Below, piece after piece: positions 60,475 through 64,000 of a stretch of 64,000 nucleotides of DNA. The notes beneath the pieces were generated by a model, which saw only the letters and a list, made by a program, of their open reading frames with translations, searched no databases and was not told the DNA's origin. The stretch comes from Acidipila sp. EB88 (GTDB lineage Bacteria > Acidobacteriota > Terriglobia > Terriglobales > Acidobacteriaceae): NCBI RefSeq assembly GCF_003858395.1, contig NZ_QWEV01000005.1:2852001-2916000 (forward strand), read 5' to 3'. Each line of letters opens with the position of its first letter. The stretch's first letter is position 1. Position numbers and translations under genes: made by a program.

Positions 60475-62754
60475 TTACTGGCAGGAGATGTTGACAGCCT
60501 GCGGGTTCTGGATCAGGACTGCTGTGCCGTCAGGAACCAGGTAGATATTGTTCTGAAGGCAGTCGGCGGCGGTGTCGGTGAAGCCGGGATCGGGAATGAA
60601 GACGCCGGCGGCAGCACTCAAGCCCGTCATCGAGTTACCGGAGATCTGGAAGGGGGCGGGTCCGATTGTGCTGGACTGGTCACCCACGGCGGCGATTCCG
60701 ACCGAGCCCAGTCCATTCGACGAGACGATCGTGTTGTTGGTGATGGAGCCTGAATAGGCCCACAGGATCGGCAGGTCACGCGAGCCGCCGTAGAGGAAAG
60801 TATTGCCGGCCACTGTGGCGGAGGTGTAGTGCCCGAGACGCAGCACAAAGGCGGGCGAGAAGCCGAGCAGCGTGGTGAAGGTGTTGTTGCTGATCGTGGC
60901 ATTGTCCTGGGACGCGAACGAGTTAAAGGACTGGTCCTGGTACGGGCCGGCGTAGTAGGGCACCATGCCGTACGCGTTGCCTACCTGCAGGACGCCATTC
61001 TGAAACACGTTGTTTGTGAACACATCATCCGTGGTCTGGTCGGACAGGAACGACGCATTGACGAAGTGGTTGCCGGTCACCGTGAAGTGAGACGACCCCT
61101 CGGTGGCATACATGCGAGCCATCAGGGACACGCCCTCGCTGCCCGGCGCTGCGTACCCGTTGATGATGTTGTTCGTCAGGGTGACATCGGTGAACTGGTC
61201 ATACTCCTCGGTGGCGCCGTAGGAGGCATCGCCCACGCCGATCCCCCAGGTGGAGTTCTGGATGGTAAGGCCGCGTTTGAAGCCGCCGCCGAACGCGCCG
61301 TGGCTGCTGTTGCCTGCGACGATGACGGAGTCAATCAGCGTGTTAAACGCCATGCCTGTTCCCAGCACGGAGTTGTCGGTCTGGATCGTCATGTTCTGCA
61401 GGGAAACGTTGTGCGGGGTCACGGGCATCTTGGTGATGCCGAATGAGCTGCTGCCGTCATCCCAATACTTTTTCGAGGTAGGGTACTGAAGCGTCAAGGT
61501 GGTGCCGCTTACCGCGGTCACGGTGTTGAGCTCTGAGTAATGGCAATCCCCGCCGGCGTTGGTGCCGCTATCGACGCAGGGCTGCCCGTTGGTCGAGTAG
61601 GAGCCGGAATACAGATATACATCGTTGCCCGGGGCGAGGGTGGCTGCATCGCTTGCATTGTTCAGGACCACCTGGGTGGCGCCTTTCGCCACGGGAGCCA
61701 TCTTCATCACGTTCAACACCTGCGATGGACGCCTGTATTCGCCAAGCGCCAGCACGTGGGAGACGGAGCCATGGTCAGGTGCCGAGAGCAGCACGGTCGC
61801 CGGCCCGACACCGACCAGCTGAATGTTGCCCGCGGAACCATTCGGAATCTGCAGGTAGTGGAACGCTGCGTACCAGGGATCGAACTGCAGGTTGGTGGTG
61901 AAAGCAGGGTAGAGCGAAGCGGCATCGGCGATAAAGCTGGGGCGCTCGACAAGATACGTACCTGCGTTGAACTGAACGGTTCCACCGCCCGCGGCGACCG
62001 CTGCATTGATAGCGGCCTGGATCGCAGCCGTGTCGTCATGCATGACCAGCGCGTTGGTAAACGACGTGGGGAGGGGATCGGCCGTGGTCATCGAGGTGAG
62101 CGTCATCCCCGTGATGGTGGTGAAGAAGTCTTCGTTCTTCGCAAGGCTCGGGTTGCTGGCAGGCAGCACGCTGGGCCAGCCGCCCCGCGATCCCGGGCGC
62201 TGACCGACATCCATCGAGTCGGCGGAAAAGCCGGCGACCTGGAGCAACTGGAATGGGCCGCCATCTTCGGACACGTACCAGAGAAAGCTTGGAGAGGGGC
62301 CGACGTTGGAGTTTGGCGTGCCGAGGGCGTTGAAGACCGTTGTATAGGAGAGGTCGGGCTCATTGGAGACGCAGGTGCGTGGGCTCGGTGCGCTGACGCC
62401 CTGGAGCGGGTCTACGGCGCTGACGACGTAGCAGTAGGTGTGCACGCCGGTAGCGCCTGTGCCACCCTTCACGACAATGGGCGGCGTGGTGATGGCCGCG
62501 GCCTGGGATGCAGGACCGCCCCCGATCACGATCAGGCCCTGGCCCACGCTGAAGCCGCCCGCGGCGGGCAGAACACAACCATTGAATTGCGTGGTGCCGG
62601 CGCTGCCAGAGCAGATCGTGGTGAGCGTAAGCCCCGACGCGCCGTAAGCGGCAACGTTGAAGGTGGCGGCCTGCGCAGGTGGGGAAGCGTCGAAGGCCAG
62701 GCTAAGGGTGGCAGCTAGGGAGAGCCCTGCGAACTTGGGAAATGAAACAAACAT
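60475..62754 (-). CDS. Secreted parallel beta-helix protein (pectate-lyase-like fold)
   Basis: 759 residues from ATG 62754. A signal peptide (FAGLSLAATLSLAFDASPPAQA) precedes a fibronectin-like region. From about residue 200 the repeats typical of a right-handed beta-helix appear: DDTAAIQAAINAAVAAGGGTVQFNAGTYLV (start of the COG5434 helix), NVSLQNMTIQTDNSVLG, LTNNIINGY, FTVTGNHFVNASFL, ISNNTFTTLLG and ITNNTIVSSNG. Such proteins are polysaccharide lyases/glycosidases or phage-tailspike-like adhesins. Catalytic residues are not identified. Confidence 0.8.
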   Translation of the reverse strand: MFVSFPKFAGLSLAATLSLAFDASPPAQAATFNVAAYGASGLTLTTICSGSAGTTQFNGCVLPAAGGFSVGQGLIVIGGGPASQAAAITTPPIVVKGGTGATGVHTYCYVVSAVDPLQGVSAPSPRTCVSNEPDLSYTTVFNALGTPNSNVGPSPSFLWYVSEDGGPFQLLQVAGFSADSMDVGQRPGSRGGWPSVLPASNPSLAKNEDFFTTITGMTLTSMTTADPLPTSFTNALVMHDDTAAIQAAINAAVAAGGGTVQFNAGTYLVERPSFIADAASLYPAFTTNLQFDPWYAAFHYLQIPNGSAGNIQLVGVGPATVLLSAPDHGSVSHVLALGEYRRPSQVLNVMKMAPVAKGATQVVLNNASDAATLAPGNDVYLYSGSYSTNGQPCVDSGTNAGGDCHYSELNTVTAVSGTTLTLQYPTSKKYWDDGSSSFGITKMPVTPHNVSLQNMTIQTDNSVLGTGMAFNTLIDSVIVAGNSSHGAFGGGFKRGLTIQNSTWGIGVGDASYGATEEYDQFTDVTLTNNIINGYAAPGSEGVSLMARMYATEGSSHFTVTGNHFVNASFLSDQTTDDVFTNNVFQNGVLQVGNAYGMVPYYAGPYQDQSFNSFASQDNATISNNTFTTLLGFSPAFVLRLGHYTSATVAGNTFLYGGSRDLPILWAYSGSITNNTIVSSNGLGSVGIAAVGDQSSTIGPAPFQISGNSMTGLSAAAGVFIPDPGFTDTAADCLQNNIYLVPDGTAVLIQNPQAVNISCQ

Positions 62755-63493
62755 ACAAACCTGCTTTCGCGAATGAAGATGAAATGTGGCTCTGCCCGGT
62801 GCAGCTTCCCCCGTCCAACAGCGCTTCGCTTCTTTGAGCGGAGCGCTGTCGTGCGCAGGCATTGATTGAAAGATCAGGACTCGCCTGCAGACCCGCGCAC
62901 CCTGTGCCGGACTCCTGCGTGCTACTGAAACTTATACGCAGCCGGCTTGTGATTCAGGCTTGGAGATATGTAAGAACGGCTATCTTAAGTAACATTTACA
63001 TAGGTCATGTGTTATGCAGCCTGTTCCATATGCCGCGCCGCGGCAGGGCTCGAAAGCAAGCAGGCCGTCACTTTGCGCACGCAGGGAGGCATTGCGGAGC
63101 TTTGGGTTCCAAAGCTGACGAATGTAAATACAACTTTTGAGTTAGTTAGTAGGCGGGCGATGGGTAAGTGGAACCAACTGCAACGCCTATGGTGCTGCAT
63201 GCCGCAGAGCCTGCAACTTTGGTGGTACGTTTGCGACCTGCGACGAGCAGGTTTGCGAGCGCCAAGAACACGACGAACAGGGGACTGCTGTGTGCGCGCC
63301 GAGTTGTGCCGGGAGGGGAGAACACACTGCTCACATCGACAAACAACAGCAGCGGTGCGCCGGACGTCGCTTGCGGAGCGGACCTTGTCCGGCCGAGTGA
63401 TTGCCGTATCGCGGCTGCCTGCCAGGGAGGCGGCTTTGCGCGCCCACGACGGGAAAAGCGGTGGGCAATTGCTCGAGGCTCTAGAGTGACAGA
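62755..63493. other. 739-base intergenic stretch with possible gene remnant
   Basis: The left part holds the promoter region of the beta-helix gene; around 62960-63140 the sequence is A+T-rich with TTAAGTAACATTTACAT. A minus-strand frame from about 63350 to 63146 ends in a hydrophobic-plus-RKR sequence (LFVVFLALANLLVAGRKR) that resembles the C-terminus of a surface protein, but its upstream part is only the antisense of the next gene. No intact gene can be supported. Confidence 0.4.
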
Positions 63494-64000
63494 ATGGACC
63501 TTGATTTTGAGAGCTCGACGCTGGCGGACTTCTACCTTGCCTATCGCAGCATGTTGCGCGCTGCCGGGGACGCCCCGCTGGGAGGCCGGCTTGTGCTGCT
63601 GTCGCACCCGGGACAGCGAAGGAGTGCCGCGGCCGCTGCGGCCGCTGCCGCGCGCATCGCCGGTGCGGCCTGCCTGCTGCTGATTGCGGATGAGCGGCAG
63701 GCCAAGGAGGTGGTGCGTGCCGGGTACTGTGACTACCTGGTCACCAGCCTGGATGAAGCTGTGCGGATTCTGAAGAATGAAGTACGGCGGCAGGCGGCGA
63801 CCGCGGTGTGTCTGCTGGGTGAGCCGTCGCACTCGCTCGCCCTTTGCGTCGGGCGTGGAATCCAGCCGGATCTCTTGGACCTCGTATCTCTTGCAAGCCA
63901 TGCTGATGGGGCTTGCGGAGAGCTAGTGGCCCGGGGTGCGCGCCCGATTGCCTGGGAGTCGTCCTGGAACGTCGAGGAGCAGGCTGTGGCCTGGAACGTG
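63494..64000 (+). CDS. Urocanase-like protein, N-terminal domain absent (3' end outside window)
   Basis: The frame from ATG 63494 runs off the window (169 residues visible). GGRLVLLSHPGQRRSAAAAAAAAARIAGAACLLLIADERQAKEVVRAGYCDYLVTSLDEAVRILKNEV and VCLLGEPSHSLALCVGRGIQPDLLDLVSLASHAD align in order with the NAD-binding part of urocanate hydratase (HutU), including the LDEAL-like segment and RRGVRPDVVTDQTSAHD-like segment. The N-terminal urocanase domain is missing and the Gly-rich NAD loop (GGxGGMGGAQ) is replaced by an Ala run. It may be a related enzyme or non-catalytic homologue; function uncertain. Confidence 0.5.
   Translation, partial: MDLDFESSTLADFYLAYRSMLRAAGDAPLGGRLVLLSHPGQRRSAAAAAAAAARIAGAACLLLIADERQAKEVVRAGYCDYLVTSLDEAVRILKNEVRRQAATAVCLLGEPSHSLALCVGRGIQPDLLDLVSLASHADGACGELVARGARPIAWESSWNVEEQAVAWNV

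Noticed and set aside
62862..63140. 92-residue plus-strand ORF
   Set aside because: Lies in an A+T-rich intergenic stretch, no ribosome site and no recognisable pattern.
63146..63901. 251-residue minus-strand ORF
   Set aside because: Most of it is antisense to the urocanase-like gene; only the last 65 residues look protein-like and they lack a start, so at most a remnant.

Overview
The window looks like a chromosome segment of a high-G+C soil acidobacterium (Acidobacteriota, Terriglobales/Acidobacteriaceae-like). I infer this from the gene set: a truncated KdpD beside its own kinase, a DUF4254 protein, a family of small secreted proteins typical of that group, many secreted glycosidases, and GlpP next to GlpD. 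No rRNA or other decisive marker is present, so the assignment is by protein recognition only.

Host region 1 (1-12059) holds housekeeping and metabolic genes: the end of an HD-GYP protein, an M16 peptidase, RlmN, a manganese catalase with a strong terminator, a TetR regulator with an SDR oxidoreductase and two matching operator-like sites, a YvcK-like factor behind a TPR protein, a DUF4254 protein, GalT, an HNH endonuclease and a second SDR. The TPR gene and the second SDR each carry a one-base frameshift in a G/C run.

An integrated element (12060-28116, about 16.06 kb) is bounded by perfect 50-bp direct repeats. The right copy is the 3' part of an intact tRNA-Lys(UUU). The element carries a tyrosine integrase, two AlpA/excisionase-like HTH proteins, a replication protein with CHC2 and TOPRIM primase motifs, candidate replication repeats on both sides of that gene, and a complete HK97-type head and packaging set (TerS, TerL, portal, protease, capsid, gp6-like connector) plus a gp10-like protein. 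It has no recognisable tail tube, sheath, tape measure, baseplate, fibre or lysis gene. This is the layout of a capsid-forming phage-inducible chromosomal island (cf-PICI) rather than a full prophage, and it is the main discovery candidate. Its left end holds five small genes of unknown function, and a secreted protein sits between the integrase and attR.

Host region 2 (28069-46100) continues with tRNA-Lys(UUU), then a minus-strand cluster (membrane TPR protein, ClC channel, polytopic membrane protein, a histidine-kinase-like protein whose phospho-acceptor His is Gln, and a KdpD N-terminal sensor). Ku, a GH42 beta-galactosidase, an M24 peptidase-like protein lacking two metal ligands, a cytochrome c lipoprotein, a HAD hydrolase, tRNA-Lys(CUU) and a FosA-like protein follow.

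Host region 3 (43057-50266) is a minus-strand iron-uptake-like cluster: TonB-dependent siderophore receptor, Sel1 protein, PiuC-type hydroxylase, an eight-EF-hand protein, an ApbE-DUF2271 fusion and a PepSY-type membrane protein.

Host region 4 (50750-64000) holds a Tat-exported sulfatase convergent with a large GH2 enzyme, an Lrp/AsnC regulator, a cysteine-synthase-like enzyme, a glpP-glpD pair separated by a leader terminator, a secreted beta-helix protein, and the start of a urocanase-like gene that runs off the end.
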